Shown: in pieces, positions 62,515 through 64,000 of the stretch
Layout: every line of letters begins with the position of its first letter
How positions within the stretch are numbered: the stretch's first letter is position 1
Assembly: GCA_947483555.1 (NCBI GenBank)
Contig: CANKMW010000039.1
Span: forward strand, 1 to 64,000
Direction: 5' to 3'
Length of the DNA: 64,000 bases
Source of the DNA: Myxococcales bacterium
GTDB lineage: Bacteria > Myxococcota_A > Polyangia > Haliangiales > Haliangiaceae
Notes under the pieces: generated by a model
Databases searched by the model: none
Told to the model about the DNA's origin: nothing
The model's input: only the letters and a program-made list of their open reading frames with translations
Translations under genes and position numbers: made by a program

Positions 62515-64000
62515 CTACGGCGCAGGGGCGGTCGGCGGCGCCGGAACCGCGGGCGTCCCGGCGGCTCCAACGGGCGGCGCGGCGGCCGCGGCAGCCTCGG
62601 CGGCCAGGCGCGCCTCCTTGAGGCGTTTCTCGCGCTTCCGGATCTTCACGCGCTCCTTGGCCTCCTTCTCGTAATCGAAGACCGGCGGCTCGGGTGTCTT
62701 GGCGTCGTACACACGCACGATCATCGATCCCTCCAGTGGCACCTCGAGCTCGCTCCACCCGGCCGGCATGACGGGCTCGGTCCAGTCGTAGACCCATCTC
62801 GCGTCGCGCGACGACAGGTTCACACAGCCGTGGCTGTTCACATGGCCGAAGCGGTCGTGCCAATAGGCGGCGTGGAAGTAGAGGCCCGATCGGAAGCGCG
62901 TCGCCCACGGGACCTCGGACACCTCGTAGTGGGAGGTCTCGCGCTCCTCGGCCGACATCTTGGTGAGCGACGACTTGGACCGGATCCGGTAGATCGCGGG
63001 CGGCGTGTCCTTCTTGCGTCGGCCCGACGAGAAGAGCGTCACGAACACCGGCGTCTCGCCGTCGTACGCGATCATCACCTGCTCGTCGCGATCGAGGTCG
63101 ATCCACTTGGCGTGCGCGCCGGCGATCTCGGGCCGCGGCCGGACGCGGACGACGCGGAGGCTCTTGCGATCGATCCACTGGGCGTCGGCGACGCGGACGA
63201 ACCCGCCGACTTCCTCGAGCACCGGCACGATCGCACGGTGGTCGAACGTCCCGGCCGACGGCGCCTTCTTGTCCGCCGCCGCGCGCGCGGTCACGGTCTT
63301 GCGGTCGTCCGCGTACACCCACGCGAACGGCCATGCCGGCGGTGGCGTCGCGACGACGTCGATGCCCGCGAACGCCGCCGGACGGAACTTCGTCAGCTCG
63401 GTCGACGCCACCAGCCCGACGCTGGTCTTCACGTAGTCGACGCCGTCGATGTCGACGGTGCTCTTGTCATCCTTCCTGACCATGTAGGTCGACTGGGTCT
63501 TGGGCTCGGGCAGCGCGGTCCCGGCGCGCACGGCGTCCTCGCTCGCGTAGCGCGGAGCCCCCTTGTCGACGCTGTAGTAGTCCTGCGGAACGAGCCGGCC
63601 GTCGGGGACGATCGGCAGGGCGACGGCCAGCGGCGGCTTGGTGCTCGGCTTGGCGTCACGCGCGCACAGCCAACCGCGCGGCGCGGCGGCGAGCCAGACC
63701 TTGCAACGCTTGTCGCCGTCGACCGCTTCGCCCACCGGTAGCCTCGTGCCCTCGGTGATCTTGCCCAGCGGCTCCGACTTCGGATCCGGTTGTGCGTATG
63801 CGGCGGCGTCGCGGCGCAGGGCGAACGACGTCGTCGTCGCCGGCCATTCGAGCTTCCCCAGCGTCGCGGCATTCGGTGGGGGCGGACCTGCTTCGGTGGC
63901 GACCGCCCGGGGACCGGCGGGTGCGGCCGGGGGAGGCGCGGCGGACGCGGCCGGCGTCGCCGGCACCGTTTCGGTGGGCGGCATCGACGTCGCGACCTCG
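62515..64000 (-). CDS. L,D-transpeptidase (YkuD) domain protein, partial at right edge
   Basis: At least 494 residues are encoded, and the frame is open to the window end. An ATG at 63984 exists, but it gives no signal peptide (MPPTETVPATPAAS), so the true start probably lies outside. The N-terminal part has a Pro/Ala linker and an SH3-like region (about 45-250). The YkuD domain carries the catalytic motif HDRFGHVNSHGCVNLSSRDA (Cys in SHGCVN). The C-terminus is a Lys/Glu helix and an Ala/Pro tail. It should cross-link peptidoglycan or attach proteins to it in the periplasm. Confidence 0.9.
   Translation of the reverse strand, partial: EVATSMPPTETVPATPAASAAPPPAAPAGPRAVATEAGPPPPNAATLGKLEWPATTTSFALRRDAAAYAQPDPKSEPLGKITEGTRLPVGEAVDGDKRCKVWLAAAPRGWLCARDAKPSTKPPLAVALPIVPDGRLVPQDYYSVDKGAPRYASEDAVRAGTALPEPKTQSTYMVRKDDKSTVDIDGVDYVKTSVGLVASTELTKFRPAAFAGIDVVATPPPAWPFAWVYADDRKTVTARAAADKKAPSAGTFDHRAIVPVLEEVGGFVRVADAQWIDRKSLRVVRVRPRPEIAGAHAKWIDLDRDEQVMIAYDGETPVFVTLFSSGRRKKDTPPAIYRIRSKSSLTKMSAEERETSHYEVSEVPWATRFRSGLYFHAAYWHDRFGHVNSHGCVNLSSRDARWVYDWTEPVMPAGWSELEVPLEGSMIVRVYDAKTPEPPVFDYEKEAKERVKIRKREKRLKEARLAAEAAAAAAPPVGAAGTPAVPAPPTAPAP

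Overview
This is a GC-rich (about 70%) chromosomal window with tightly packed genes and many ATGA or GTGA stop/start overlaps. It is rich in lipoproteins with Ala/Asp-rich linkers, has a Ser/Thr kinase of the myxobacterial type, and shows many candidate sigma-54 promoters. This points to a predatory or soil deltaproteobacterial lineage (Myxococcota, perhaps Haliangiales/Kofleriaceae-like). The assignment is inferred from gene style, not from a marker gene.

Layout. 1-2.2 kb: end of an unknown gene, a decayed copy of a secreted propeller-like protein, and a class III adenylate cyclase. 2.7-14.4 kb: a complete uptake [NiFe]-hydrogenase operon (small and large subunits, cytochrome b, protease, HypF-C-D-E, a crotonase-family enzyme, HypA, HypB and a nickel permease). 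14.5-22.6 kb: a nine-gene V/A-type ATPase operon in the order F-I-K-E-C-G-A-B-D known from Enterococcus ntp. 22.7-24.7 kb (minus strand): a pair of ArsA/Get3-like ATPases. 24.9-28.6 kb: a CrtI-like FAD enzyme, a dolichol/phytol-kinase-like protein, a UbiA prenyltransferase and a PNPOx-fold flavoprotein. 28.9-30.9 kb: a secreted lectin-like propeller. 30.9-36.4 kb: a graveyard of gene fragments with a few intact hypothetical genes. 36.4-45.5 kb: Ser/Thr kinase, TPR protein, a giant 16-repeat Calx-beta-like lipoprotein and a FliO/beta-helix chimera. 45.5-54.1 kb: pirin, secreted lipoproteins (propeller, SGNH-like, vWA, HAD phosphatase) and a glyoxalase-family protein. 55.4-60.6 kb: a sulfur module (two YeeE halves, TauE/SafE permease, sigma-54 activator, persulfide dioxygenase, rhodanese, double USP). 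60.6-64 kb: an IS91-family remnant, hypothetical genes and an L,D-transpeptidase running off the edge.

How it fits together. The hydrogenase can pass electrons from H2 through its cytochrome b to the quinone pool. The V/A-ATPase next door exchanges ion gradient and ATP. The prenyl/FAD operon beyond it could make or modify a prenyl lipid or quinone. I found -24/-12 (GG-N10-GC) elements directly before the heads of the hydrogenase, V-ATPase, ArsA, FAD/UbiA, YeeE, persulfide-dioxygenase, kinase and one lipoprotein gene. In most cases the GC lies only 14-20 nt from the start codon. The sulfur operons also share a GTTTC-N5-GTTTC direct repeat beside an encoded sigma-54 activator. This suggests a sigma-54-controlled lithotrophic (H2 plus reduced sulfur) energy island; the regulatory link is inference from motifs only.
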